From Seriola aureovittata (Eukaryota > Chordata > Actinopteri > Carangiformes > Carangidae): a stretch of DNA of 64,000 nucleotides. Made by a program: the position numbers and the translations under genes. Each line of letters starts with the position of its first letter. Position 1 is the first letter of the stretch. Under the pieces are notes generated by a model, which did no database searches, was not told the DNA's origin, and saw nothing but the letters and a program-made list of their open reading frames with translations. The stretch lies in the NCBI RefSeq assembly GCF_021018895.1, contig NC_079379.1, positions 22,877,776 to 22,941,775 on the forward strand, written 5' to 3'. Of the stretch, positions 36,244-47,690 are shown piece by piece.

Positions 36244-36699
36244 AGGGAAAGTGACATCGCGGCGGACAGAGAGTCTCACGGCTCCGCCAAATGAAATCCC
36301 TCCTGAAGGAGAGAACTGTAAAGATTGTGGCTTCGATTTTCACGGCTGTCCGTCAGGCGCAAAACGTCCGGGGAAGCATTAGCGGAGGAAGTAGTGGGGA
36401 AACAGGGGCTGATTACTTAACTCCCAACAAAAGCGACTTGGTTCATCCAAACAAAATGTTGTTTCAATTTCCGGTTTCCTTGGCATTGAAGCAGTGGCGT
36501 AAGATGGCAGAGTTTCAGCACGATGCTGTCTTTAATTTGTCCTAGTTTAAGGACCCATGAGGCATCAGTTGCAATTACTGGTGACAGTGCATCGTAGAGG
36601 GTCGGACAGATTTAAATCATAAAAGCCCACAGAGGGCGTTAATAAAACTGAACACTGAAACGGCGAATGATTTCTTATGCAGAACAAATAGTGATTTAA

Positions 36700-36910
36700 T
36701 TCTGCTGACACGACAGTACAAAGGGTCAGAGCAATCATGGTGTCGGAGCACAGCACTTAGACTCCTATTAGTGCCAGTAACTAGATGCATGCTTATTCAC
36801 CACTTTGTCCCTGGCAGGTTGCGGCGCACTTGTCATTTCCCTTATGACTGAGTCACTGTGATGCGGCTCAGCATCAGCAGATCCAACGCACCAAACAGCA
36901 AGAAGTCATG
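36700..36910. other. Low-repeat block with AP-1 site
   Basis: Repeat-free sequence containing TGACTGAGTCA at 36,845-36,855, whose TGAGTCA is the AP-1 core, followed closely by GCGGCTCAGCATCAGCAG, which has MAF-like half-sites. Candidate regulatory DNA on texture alone; no gene adjoins it. Confidence 0.25.
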
Positions 36911-37071
36911 AAGATGTTCCGCCGTTTTGTAACCAAAATGTTAAAAGATTAAAAAAAAAACCATGTAGCTGGACCGAAAATGAATTTCAATAAGGACGAG
37001 GGAGAGACACGTTCACTTCTGGCGGGAAACTGATCCGACCTCTTTCACAGGCCTCAGTCTGATTGAAGTCA

Positions 37072-37072
<1 letters not shown>

Positions 37073-37109
<37 letters not shown>
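37073..37109 (+). repeat. (AC)n microsatellite
   Basis: Eighteen AC units, seen directly. Confidence 0.97.
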
Positions 37110-37111
<2 letters not shown>

Positions 37112-40100
37112 CGTGAGACTTTGAGAGACGGGGTTCATCTTGATGTCTCATTCAAGAAATATAGATTATATGCTTCAGCGTGCTTCAAACAAAAAGACCC
37201 TGATGGATTGTCTGTCAGCGATCGAAACCCGGCTCTCTGACGGAATTGCGAAAGTGTGATGTTTGAACGCCTCCCGTAACTTTTGATGCGCCCGAGAGAC
37301 AGTCCCAAAAATCTGCGCCTTTCTTCCCTTTGTCCGATTCATCTTATCGAGACTACAAAGACACGCACAAGGACACTCGAGTTGTAGGAGAGAGAGCAGG
37401 GAGGCGGTGCGGTTCATTCATTCCATCATTCCATCTTTATTATCACAATACTCAGACATTTACAAACAGGCTGCAACACCGGTGGCTCCACGTCGTTGAT
37501 GAGAACTGATGGAGCTCAGTTCAGGGTTGATTAAAGCTGAAGTAAAACTGTTTGTAGAGTCCGATAACGTGCACATGCATCTATAAATCAGATTTCTTAT
37601 TAAGCGACTCTTTAAAGGGAGATAGGAAGAAGTCAGGAAGTACCAATTTTCTGACTTCCCGACCTTTTCTTGTGGCGCTGCGCTCCCATTCATTCCTACA
37701 AAAGACATAAATCTCAGTAAAAATAAAAGCATTTCCTGAAACTGCTGACTCCACGAAGACTAAATAATGTATTACTTTGCAGATGCAGATTAAAACACAT
37801 TCGGTGTTTATGTTGAACTGACTGAAATGCTACAGTGAGTGTGTTTATCTTAATGAAACTGTGCGGCCCGATCACAATAAGCTGCGGTACAAAAGATTAA
37901 TCTTTTTTTGGTTTGATCTTCTCTAGACTTTTAATGCAAGAAAGATGTCAAGAGAAGAAGAAGAGAATAAACAGAGAGGGAAAATGATGAGAGACTTTAA
38001 AAACCTTTTTATTAACGAATAAGGGAAGTGAGTCCTCTCCAAAGCCAGAAGGTACAGTAGTATTGATAAGGGGTGGGGATGAGGGATGAGGGCGAATACC
38101 CTCGGGGGGCTCGGCGAGATGCTTTGCGATCTCTTGTGCAGCAAAAAAAGGCAACAATGCAGAGATCAGAGGGATTTGGAAGCTCTGCAGCTCGGCACCA
38201 TTTTCCGCTGCCTCACAATAACAACGACAACAACACTTTCGCTGGGATTCATCGAGTTTCAGACGCCTTTATTGATCTCACTGCTCGTCGCTGAGTGCGG
38301 GAAAAAAAAGGCCAGTGTGTCGCTCTAATCTTTCATTCAACGTGTCTTCATATTAAACACCCATCAGTTAATACATTCATTTCTACCTCTGTGTCTGTGT
38401 GTTGGAGCCAGTGCAGCCGGAGGTTTAATTAACCAACATTTACAAACTGACTGGAGCAGACGCGACACACGCTGTCCGCCTTTTTTTTTTTGCCGCTGAC
38501 ACATTGGATGCTTTTGTTTGAAATCAATTAATTTTGGTAAGTGAAGCATACAGGAGTTCTCAGGCCCTGACTGATACCTGTGGGTTATTTCTTCTTAATT
38601 ACTCAGCAGTTCAGTGTCGCTCACTCTGCGGCACCAATAAGGCCATAAATTCTTCATGTCCTGACTTGAAATAAGAGATGAAGGCTGTCGGCCGGAGGCC
38701 CGTGTGATTAACTGTCATCCGACTGGCAGGTCTCTTCTTTGTTCCACCAACTTTGTGAATGTAAAAGGCGACGCCCCCCCCCCCCGGCGGTTCTACGATC
38801 CCTGCTGATAGAGATGAAGAACCTCCTCGGGCTGTCACTCACTGAGACCGGCTGCGCTCAGCTGCCTTCGAAGTGCGCGGGGTCTGACGCTGAAAGTCAG
38901 GCCCCTGGGACAGAAAGGGGGGACATTTTGGTGACATTTCAAGCTGACATTTCCTAGTTGTTCGTCTTTCTTGTGTGTTTCATTATACATAAGGCTTTAT
39001 TGTGAGTTGGACAAGGGGTTTATTTTAACGCGTTCTTTTTAATGTATGGGCTGATTCAAGGCCGATCTTCTGTGTTCATACTGTTTCTTTTGTACTATTT
39101 TTGCAGTAGGCCCGAGGTCCAGCTGTTGCCATAGCTACCAGCTGCGGGGCCCCAGGTCTGATGCTGTGTGTAGTTCAGGCCTCTGGGGACGGGGCGCAGG
39201 GTTACATTCACATGCATCAGGTAAAAGTTTTGTGACACTAGTAATGTCATAAAAACATCATTTAAGTTTTTACACTCTTCGAAGGAAAAATGAGTTTGAC
39301 AGTTTTAACGCTGGTGCACATCCTCTCTCTCCCTCTCCTGCTCTGAGCGAGGGGTAGATAAGGTTAACAAGGTTTAGAACGAAGAAGAAGTCAAACATTT
39401 GATTATTGATGGCCATTAGCAAAGGCAAACTCAGTGTAGAAAAGAAAAGTTGGGCGGTGTGGACACACGGCAGTGAGGTCGCTCTGTCACGTGCATGATG
39501 TGCACACGGAGACTCTGAGAGAATTCTAGCCTTATTTGATCATTTGTAAAAATGTTATGTAGTTTTGTAAATGCAGTCAGGAGGTGGCATTACAATAACT
39601 CCTGATTAACTTTTTAACTTTATACTACGAAGAATAAAACTGGATATACTCATCTTAATGTATTAATGTATGTATCGTATTCTTTTATTTCCCTTGTGAA
39701 ATTAAATGATTAAATATGCACATATAGTTTCTGAGTAGATTCTGTAAGAGCATGTGTGTTTCAAAGTGCAGGAGCAAGACGATATTTATTCAGTTTGCTT
39801 GTATATATCATATATTTATTTACTGAACATTATGATCGGGCTCAGGACGTTACCACGACGACAGAGGGGAAGGATAAAGAGCAGAAACAGATCAGGGAAG
39901 CACTTCTAATGTGAGGCTACCCAAACTCAGCCTCCATCAAAAACCACCTTAAGAAGATAAAAGAAGAGATGGAGAAGAAGAACAATAAAACTCTTACATG
40001 ATTCTGAAAAAACTTCAACAAACGCCCTGTGGACTTCAACCCATGAAGACCTGAGGCGACCTCTGAAAACCGAAGCGCTGTTGGAAAACAACCTCCCTGA

Positions 40101-41190
40101 GGGTTTTCTGAACAACATGAAACTCACTAAAACCTTTATTTCTCAGCCTCTGAAGCAGATATAGAGGTGAAATAAAAACTATTGTTGACTGTTACTTTCA
40201 ATCATTGTCGTTTCTTTGGAAACTGAACACAATTATCAACTTTTTCAGTTCAGTTCAATTTTTTTTTTAATGTTTATTAATTAGTTTTTCCTGTAAATGT
40301 TGATGTATATTTGGGTGAAGACAATGATCTTCATGTGTCTATCGGCTTCAGAGGCTGAAATAAAGGTTTTAGTGACTTCATCAGGTCAGTCGTTACCTCT
40401 GGTTTCACAGTGGCTCTTACTGCTCCTCTTCCTCCTCCTCCTCCTCCTCTGGCATGTCTCTCACCCTGAGGCTTGGCTATCTGGTTAGCGGTTTAGCACG
40501 TTGAAGTCGGCGTCCGAATCTTCTGAGTCGTTGTCGTCCAGGTAACTGCTGTACTACTGTATCGCTGCCCTCGCCGAGGTTGTCAACCATTGTCTGACAT
40601 GCGACTTTGAAACCTTTTTTTCCTTCTTTCAGGCTAACACTGCTGAAAAAACAAACAAAAATACATTTCCCATTATATATTTCATCTTCACAATGTGAAT
40701 TTCAGCAAATCACAATGCATTTCATCCGTCACGCGTCTTCATCTGAGGTCTTTAAGGGATAAATGCGCCATGGACGGCGAACTGGAAGAACCATCATTAA
40801 ACAGTCATCAACGCCTCTTATCAGCCACTTACAACGCAGTCTTGAGATCACTGGCTCAACACCTACTCACACCATCACTCGTGACCCTAACGACTCTCGT
40901 GTGTTAACGACCACACAAGAAATGAAATACCCGAGACTTCGCAGAAGACGGAACTGCTGAAGAAACCTTTTGGACGTGAGGTGAAACGCCGCGACCTGGA
41001 AGAGTGAGAATCTTACAACGAACAACAAACAAACAACAAACTGAATTCATGAATCCAGAGAGGAACTTCATGGATCATACGATAATGGCTTCGAGCCCCG
41101 TGTTGTTTTTCCGCTCTCCGGTCAGACTGGATCACAGATTACCGAAAAGGAGGTCGTGATTGTTTCCATCAAGTGACCTGGAGGTGATGG
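37110..41190. other. Mostly single-copy non-coding DNA
   Basis: No gene recognised. Contains a C run (38,774-38,785) and a (TCC) run (40,424-40,450). The text at 40,740-41,030 (for example 'gctgaagaaaccttttggac' and 'gtgaggtgaaacgcc') recalls the tail of a fish retroelement but could not be firmly assigned. Confidence 0.4.
38774..38785 (+). repeat. Poly-C tract, 12 bases
   Basis: Uninterrupted C run, seen directly. Confidence 0.95.
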
Positions 41191-41194
41191 GAGA

Positions 41195-41340
41195 GTGATG
41201 GCGCCTTTCATTTGCTCCCACAAGCACCGTGGAAGACAGAAAACTACTGTGCCAATGACACGGCAAAAAAAGCAATAAGAGCCCATCAGTGCTGCCAGGA
41301 ACTGCTATCATTTTAATACAGAAAAACAGAGGGCGGCATC
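41195..41340. other. Low-repeat block, candidate conserved non-coding DNA
   Basis: Contains 'gcctttcatttgctcccaca', 'gacacggcaaaaaaagcaat' and 'ctatcattttaatacag'. There are no simple repeats, open frame or known element. Suggested as a candidate only because of its texture. Confidence 0.2.
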
Positions 41341-41894
41341 ATCAGACCAGAAACAGGGCGATTAGGGCGGCAGGCGGGTTCATTCACCTCCGTGAAACAG
41401 ACTTGATTCTGAAATCACAGCAGGGCAGACTCCGCTGAGTTAAGTTTTATTATTGCTCATATTTCTTTCTTGTGTTCCAAACCTTAAGATGAACATTACT
41501 GTTGTCCGTTTTATTGTTTGGTTCTCAGGACTCTGTAACTGCTCCTGCCGAACCATTTCGTGCACTTTAGACGACTCCCTCATCTTCTAATGTTGGTGGT
41601 GTTGATTGGCTTGGATGAGATACTGCAGATAAAGAAGTTCTCATATGTAAACTTGATGGTTAAGACCCTTTGGGAATAGTATACGCAACACAATACTCAC
41701 TACTGTGTCACGTGTTGTTGTTGTGAACTTAGAACGAAACACGAATCATGCGACAGAAAGTTGAGTTTGGTGTTTTGGTGTCAAAAGTGAAACAACGTTG
41801 TCAATATACCAGTGAGGATCAGGCTTCAGCTGGAGACTCTGTTAGTTGAGCAGCGCACCGTGAAACGAGCGGACGCCTGTTAATGGCGGTGCTC

Positions 41895-42000
41895 GAGGAA
41901 AAGTCAGGAGGTCACAAAAGTCGGGATTTCATATCCTTGAGAAGACGAATGTCCGTACAAAAACTTCCTGGCGATCCATTCGGTGGTTATTGAGAAGAAG
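41895..42000 (-). repeat. Dispersed fish repeat, inverted copy
   Basis: Contains 'gaggaaaagtcaggaggtca', 'catatccttgagaagacgaa', 'tgtccgtacaaaaacttcc' and 'gatccattcggtggttattg', the reverse-orientation text of the family seen at 61,270. It stands immediately left of a Tc1-type relic, suggesting nested or adjacent insertions. Confidence 0.6.
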
Positions 42001-42084
42001 ACGGGTGACGGAACGACCTGAACAAATGTGTCCCGTCGTGCTCTGTGGCCGGTATAAAAACGCTGATTCTGATTTCGTATCAAG

Positions 42085-42463
42085 ATGGCGAGATGAAAAG
42101 ATCTGAGTGACTTTGAAAGAAGGGTCATGGTTGGGGCACAGATGGCAGGAGCGTCAGTCACAAAGAAAAGAAGTGATATGGTCGGATGAATCATCCTCAT
42201 TCATATATTCATATTCATCCATATTCTCCACAAGTGGGCGAGTGCATTCGTGGCGTGCGGTCCAGGCCTGAACACGTGAACCCGACAGTGAGGGGGATGG
42301 CATGATTTGGGTCTGTTTATGGTCTGATGATGGGTCTCCTCCGGGATGATAACGTCCCAATCTACAGGTCACCAGGGGTCGCTGACTGGTTTGATGAGTG
42401 TGAAAATGATGTGAGTCATATGTTACGGTCTCACCAGCTCTCCCAGCCCAGTTGAACACCCGT
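42085..42463 (+). pseudogene. Decayed Tc1/mariner transposase, internally deleted
   Basis: An ATG at 42,085 reads MAR, a stop, then KDLSDFERRVMVGAQMAG and ASVTKK, which matches the N-terminal DNA-binding region of a fish Tc1-type transposase. After a large deletion the frame WSDESS (about 42,179) corresponds to the region of the second catalytic Asp. Further on, text matching a WF-E-(E/D)NDV-HM segment leads to PSPVEHP near 42,445, equivalent to DLNPVEH. Stops and frame changes throughout; clearly non-functional. Confidence 0.8.
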
Positions 42464-42485
42464 GGCGTGGCGTGGCGTGGCGTGG
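42460..42485 (+). repeat. (CGTGG)5 tandem repeat
   Basis: Five consecutive CGTGG pentamers interrupt the transposase remnant right after the PVEH codons. Confidence 0.93.
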
Positions 42486-42499
42486 GGGAAATTATTGAG

Positions 42500-44040
42500 G
42501 AAGCCAAGACTCTAAGGGATGAAAGGGTATTATCTAGTTAACCAAAACATATGCTGACGACGCAATTAACAAATAGACAAATGACCAACAAAAGACAAAC
42601 GTGCTTTATTATATTATCATTCTTTATTGACTGATACAGCCGCCTCCACTCGTGTGTGTCCACAGGAGGAGTTATAGTCATTGACAAATACATTAATAAC
42701 CATCTATATCCGCAAACAGAGACATTATAGAATGGTATAAACCATTTATTAAATGATTATATGCGACTTGTAAACACTACATTGGAAGATTTAAAGGGAA
42801 GTGTTGCCAAAAAAAGTTTTTACACTTGGCTTACACTTATACTACACCTTGGTGTTGCAGTGTTTACTTTTCCTTCGACTGTCGACCAATTATTGCTGCC
42901 ACTCAATGTTACAGAGCTCCAGAGTGTGTAACCACAACATCCTGGTTTAGGTCACAGTGAGTCCCTTGTTCCATGTCACCTCCTCCTTCATCGAGATAAC
43001 AGCTGATAAAAAGCACGGTGTACGTGTGGAGCAGCAGCAGCCACTTCTATTTATAGTATAATTCACATCTAAGGAAGGAAAACGGCAAAGTGTCGTGACA
43101 TATGTGATTTATGTTGTTAAAAGTGTTGCTAAAATTTCAGGAACATGCTTTAAACGTGCACAGTAGTTAAATGGAAACAGCAGTTTTGTGTTTTCGACAC
43201 TAAATCAATACAAATCCCCAAATAAAAAGATGGAAATTCTCCACCTGATGAAAAACACAACCCATCAGCTAAACCAGGACACAGTCATCCCTGACTGAAG
43301 GAAAAAGCAATTTACAAAGTACAATTAGAAACGTTTTTTTTTTCTCTCCTTTCAGCAACCTTTCTACTTCTCCTCCAGCAGGAAGTCCAAGTACATTTAG
43401 TTCCACAGCAGGTGAAGCAGCTGAGGCCTGGACACTGGGTTTTTCTGATCTGTGGGGCTTAATTGGAAATCTCATGTCGACTGCCCGGGTCGCTGTTGCT
43501 GTTTCTCTTTGGGTTGTTTGGTTTTCATTATTGCTTTCCTTGATTTCAATGAGACTTCCATTGGAAAGTTCCTTTTCATATGGTCCTGTGATAATAAGCT
43601 GCATGTGAAATAAGGAGAATAGGGACAAAGCCAGGGCACTGGGGTGTTTAAAGTTACGTATAACCTAGAGGAAGGATTATGTAACAGAGGTTCATGGTTT
43701 TTTTTCTCCACTATATTATATTTTTGCCGCTTCTTTCACCTAGCTCACCAGACTCCTTGGTCTTCGTAATTTTTTATTAGAAATGAAACAATAATCATAA
43801 TAATTTGAAACCAATTTTTAAATTTTCTATCTGTCAACTGTTGAATAGAAACAAGTAAAAACTAAAAAAAAAATGATAAAAGAATTTGAGAACTTGATTT
43901 GTGTTCATGGTTGACTGAACGGGCGGCGCCCTGCAAAAGCACCTTGCACCTGATTGCACAGCGATGTCGCCCCAACTACTGTACTCTACTGTGGATTACA
44001 CTGTTTACTTTCCCCTTTTCTAAATGCAGTTTGGGGATGG
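42500..44040. other. Non-coding DNA with one minus-strand open frame
   Basis: No gene recognised. A 119-codon minus-strand frame (43,628-43,269) includes protein-like text (ELSNGSLIEIKESNNENQ, then RETATATRAVDMRFP). It follows an acceptor-like 'atgcagcttattatcacag' but has no donor and no family match. Confidence 0.35.
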
Positions 44041-44042
44041 GC

Positions 44043-44235
44043 ACCAACCATAGACGGTGAGCAAAGATGGACGTAGCGTCTGTGACGTCAGCCATAGGTT
44101 TTTTGAAGTGCTTGTTATCCTGTTATTCTAATCACTAGGGTTTTACTTGCAGCTGCTGAGTTGAAAAGAAAAGCTGTGTTTCATGTCGGCCGCTCTCTCG
44201 CTGCTGTTGGCAGCGTCAGTACCAGCAACACACTG
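44043..44235 (+). repeat. Possible dispersed fish repeat with a CRE palindrome
   Basis: The text 'catagacggtgagcaaagat', 'ggacgtagcgtctgtgacgt', 'tgtttcatgtcggccgctct' and 'gttggcagcgtcagtaccag' resembles a fish repeat I have seen before. It is non-coding. A perfect TGACGTCA (44,083-44,090), the full CREB/ATF site, lies inside. Confidence 0.4.
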
Positions 44236-44538
44236 TTTATCTCTCCTGCTGTAAGTCGTTCCATTGCTTGGAGTAACTACAAAAACCTGAAGGCTGGCAG
44301 CCAATAACAATTATAATCCTCAGCTATGACAATGAACGATCGTTTCGTTTCTTCCATATGTTACATAATGCTGATAACAATGGGGAAGATTAACAAACGG
44401 GTGATAAGGAAATCACTGTGCCTTTTTTTACGTTGTTTCAGCTGTGACATGTTGTTAATTTAGGCCAAGCCTCCAGTGGAAAATGATCAAAGCCTCGTTT
44501 TGTTACCACGTTAAATTTTCTCTAGTTTTCTTGCATAG

Positions 44539-44586
44539 GAGGTGTTTTATATATTTTGCCTTTCAAAGTGGGCTCCACGGGCTCCG
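44539..44586 (+). CDS. Possible internal coding exon, 48 bp
   Basis: A very strong acceptor (ttttctctagttttcttgcatag) leads to 16 codons, EVFYIFCLSKWAPRAP, ending at a donor (CCG|GTAAGC). Phase 0 at both ends. The peptide is short and matches nothing I know; a reverse-strand frame is also open downstream. Splice-signal strength is the only support. Confidence 0.22.
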
Positions 44587-45377
44587 GTAAGCATCTCGAC
44601 CGTCAGCTCCAGGCAATCAGAGGAGGCCCTACATAACAAACTGCAGCTGTGCACTAGATTGCTTTTTTGGCAAAACCAAGGACACCTCGATGCCCACGCC
44701 TCTCAGCTGGTCGCTCGGCCGCCGAATTTCACTACGCTGATTTTGTTTGATCACAAACCGACGGCGCCTGTGTGCGGAGACAACAGACCAACAGACGTCC
44801 TTTTTCTTCCAGCGTTTGTTTCGCCTGACATCAAATATTGAACAAACACTGATGCAAGATTCTTCCTTCACTCGGCGCTCTGCACTCTCCCTTTCATTTT
44901 TCACGTAACTCTACTGAGCTGCTGCTGCTTCAGTACACCGTGCTACCTTTGCTTCCAGCTCCAGGGCTGCTGGCCCCCGCATGACCCTGACCTCTGACCT
45001 CAGCGTGCGTTCAGGGTTCAGGCTCGATGCAATACTACATGATTTTTTATTATTACTGATACCAGTTTTATTACACAGGATTGGCAAGGTCTAAGTGTTA
45101 AACATGTCCCCAGCAAATATCTGATTAACAATAGACTAATACCTGATATTCTGAAGGACGCACAACCCCAGCATTTAATTATGCACATAATCTATTAACC
45201 AATGTTCTGCCTGCAGGATGTGGAGAACTTTCATGGCCTGCTAATACTTTAAAAAGTTATAATTAATATAATTAATGAACCATGTCTAAAAAATAGTCTA
45301 CTGTGTTCCCTCTGTATTGTTTCCTTATTTCTGTCCTGCTTTTGTTTGACCTCACTATCCAGCTTTCTGTTTTTAGG

Positions 45378-45464
45378 AAAAGTCCCCAAATTCTTTAGGA
45401 TTTATCCTCTGGGGATCAAGAATACTTGCACAATTGGCAATTCATCCAACAGTTGTTCAGATAT
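45378..45464 (-). repeat. Dispersed fish repeat, inverted copy
   Basis: Contains 'aggaaaagtccccaaattct', 'ttaggatttatcctctgggg', 'atcaagaatacttgca' and 'caattcatccaacagttgtt', the reverse-orientation text of the family at 61,270-61,455. It ends exactly where a Tc1-type terminus begins. Confidence 0.6.
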
Positions 45465-45575
45465 ACACTCACTGGGCACTTTATTAGGAGCACCATACTA
45501 ATAATGGCCATAGCCTCCGTTTGCTCTCAACACAGCCGCAGTTCTTCGTGACATTGATTCCGCAGGATGTTGGAA
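45465..45575 (-). mobile_element. Tc1-type transposon end, minus orientation
   Basis: Starts CACTCACTGGGCACTTTATT, the classic outer end of a fish Tc1-type element whose other end reads 'aataaagtggccggtgagtg'. It continues 'cagccgcagttcttcgtgac' and 'attccgcaggatgttggaaa', the reverse of the transposase C-terminus (read on the minus strand: NIL...ESMSRRTA). Only this end is kept; the body is lost. Confidence 0.7.
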
Positions 45576-46633
45576 AATATTCACATCACGTTATTTCTGC
45601 CTTCACCTGAAAATCTAATAAACCCATTGAAAACATGGAACCGCTCCCTCCGGAGGCCAAATGATGTCAGTTTCTGCACTTTAAGTTATATAAAATACCC
45701 ACTGGTGCAGCAGCTCAGATAAGCGAGGGGTTAACCGGCCTTTTTTATTTATTATGCAAAAGGCAATATTTTCAAAGTAAGTAAAAGCGGCTCACCTGTA
45801 AAATAAACCGTGTGACTGACATCGCTTAGGGACATTGCATTCAAACCTCCTAATCCCTTAATTCATTTGCAGAATCAAGGCTCCGCTGTGCAGACAAATG
45901 CCGTGCTGCCATTCACCTTTCCACGCAATCCTAAGTGCTACAGCAAGGCTCTGTAAGAGCACGGGTCATGGCCACATGCCTCTGTAATGCTTTACCTTGA
46001 AACTCAGGCACACAACAGAATAACACTGGATCAATAGATACACAAAAGCAAGAAGTGGTCGATAGTTCAGTGGGACAAGGTAAACAGTAAGACCTAGATC
46101 GTGCTAAACATTTTAAAGTCCCAAAGGTCTCAAATGTCAACACCAAGAAATCCTGCAAGGTGATGTCTTTTCAATTCACATCACATATTTTTATTTACCA
46201 AACCTTATCCCCATCTGTCTCCTCTCTTTACCCCGTCAAAAGATTAATTGTCTAGATTCCTCTGTACACAGTGTTCCTTCTCTGCTCCTTGGGAGACAGT
46301 TTGTATTTCATTTGAGGCTTTTAAATCCTGGTTTCTTGGGGAGCATTATTACATACACCAGAATTAATTCTGAGCCGAGAGAGTAAATCCACTGGGTGCC
46401 GGATAGAAGAATAGAGGAACAGAGTGCTCCGCTCCTCTGAAGCTACAGAGAGTGGCTTTTTATATCCACTTTATCAGTCTGGACACTGCTGTGAATTTAG
46501 TGCTGTCTGCTCAAATGTCTAAAACCTGTAATGCAGTATTTTTGCTGAATAATTCATTCATCACATTATCAGCACATGTAACATTTTGCTTTCTAATCTC
46601 AGTTAATAACCTTTGAATTAGCATATAGTTTCC
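45576..46633. other. Mostly single-copy non-coding DNA
   Basis: No gene recognised. The part 45,720-45,960 is free of simple repeats and holds AT-rich words (TTTATTTATTATGCAAAAGG, CCTTAATTCATTTGCAG). It could be conserved non-coding DNA; not testable here. Confidence 0.35.
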
Positions 46634-46965
46634 TGTCATGGTCCCCCCTAAATGGACTTTATCTGTTGATTCTGTGTTTGGCCTTTTGGTTGATTTCCTG
46701 TTTTATTTTGAAATTACTTTCCTTGTGTGTCTCGTTGTTATTTTACTTCCTGTCTTTGTCCCGTTTCCCTCCTTAATTATTGTCTGCCCAACCTTAACGT
46801 GTTTCACCTGTGTTCAATTACCCTTTCCTCCCTTGTGTGTATTTAGTCTCTACGCTTCTGTTTGCCTTCATGAAGTTTCCTTTGTCGTGCTCCTGTGTTC
46901 ACTGTCATTTTGGATTGTTTTTTTTAAATTAGTTTTTGTTATTAAAACATCTTTTCTAAACATAA
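46634..46965 (+). repeat. LTR-like dispersed repeat, copy 2
   Basis: Starts TGTCATGGTCC and shares with the block at 34,850 the exact 20-base word tttcctgttttattttgaaa, a following ccttgtgtgt, 'ttcacctgtgttcaatta' and TTTCCTCC-type text. It then continues to 'gtatttagtctctacgcttc', a promoter-like phrase, and 'gttattaaaac'. The 123-codon frame across it is hydrophobic only because the DNA is T-rich. Probably a solo LTR or similar element. Confidence 0.55.
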
Positions 46966-47490
46966 TTCTAAAATCACAAAAAAAATCCACTGAGGAAAAC
47001 AAGTGTTAAGTTTTTATTGACTAAATCTAGCAAAAACCAAGTGACAAAAATTTGCAAAAACTAATTTACATTACATCAAAATAAACTAAATCAACTAAAT
47101 TCAAGGGTCAAATAGAAGTTGGGTTGTACAGATGGTGACGCCCTGCAGCTGTAGCAGCTATATCTTTTTACAATGGACTTGCCTTAACTAATTGGAGGCA
47201 AAAATGAACAATGGTCTGGTACTGGTCTGAATCAAAACACCCTGCAGTGTCTGAAAATCTTGCAGGACTGACCTGATGCTTCCTGTGTGTTCCTGTAACT
47301 GTGAACCATTGGCAGCTAATGGGAAAAGGTCAGCCTGTAACAAGACAAAGAAACTCATTTGAATAGTTTTGCTGATGCATTTCACAGCCCAGTCATTTTT
47401 AATGAGTACAGCAGAAATAATCAGTTCCTCTGAAAATGTTTTATTTGTAGCACTGCAGCATTAGTTGCTCATATAAGGGAGATGCCCTAT

Positions 47491-47690
47491 GCTCTGGATT
47501 CAAGCCTGAGTGGTGCTGGCTGTGAGTTTTCTGTGTGGAGATTGTATCTTCTCCTGATGTCTATGTGTAGATTAGATCAACCAGAGACTGTAAATCGACC
47601 TGATGTATTTGTCTGTTTAAATGAATTAGCCCCTCTGATGGACCATGACTTGTCCAGGGGTGTGGAAAACACTCCGGCCCACACACCAGC
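47491..47690 (+). mobile_element. Diverged SINE-like repeat, 3' part
   Basis: Carries a box-B-like GGATTCAAGCC, then 'tttctgtgtggagattg', 'agactgtaaatcgacctgat' and 'ccatgacttgtccaggggtg'. These match, in order, the middle and right parts of the family whose head is present at 33,207. The 5' head is missing. Non-coding. Confidence 0.5.

Noticed and set aside
40740..41030. Text resembling the tail of a fish retroelement
   Set aside because: Only a short phrase (gaagaaaccttttggacg...gaggtgaaacg) matched my memory; no ends or coding region found.
42154..42507. 117-codon minus-strand frame
   Set aside because: Antisense shadow of the second Tc1-type pseudogene.
46638..47009. 123-codon very hydrophobic frame resembling a membrane protein
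   Set aside because: It lies on a T-rich LTR-like repeat also present at 34,850; the hydrophobicity comes from base composition.
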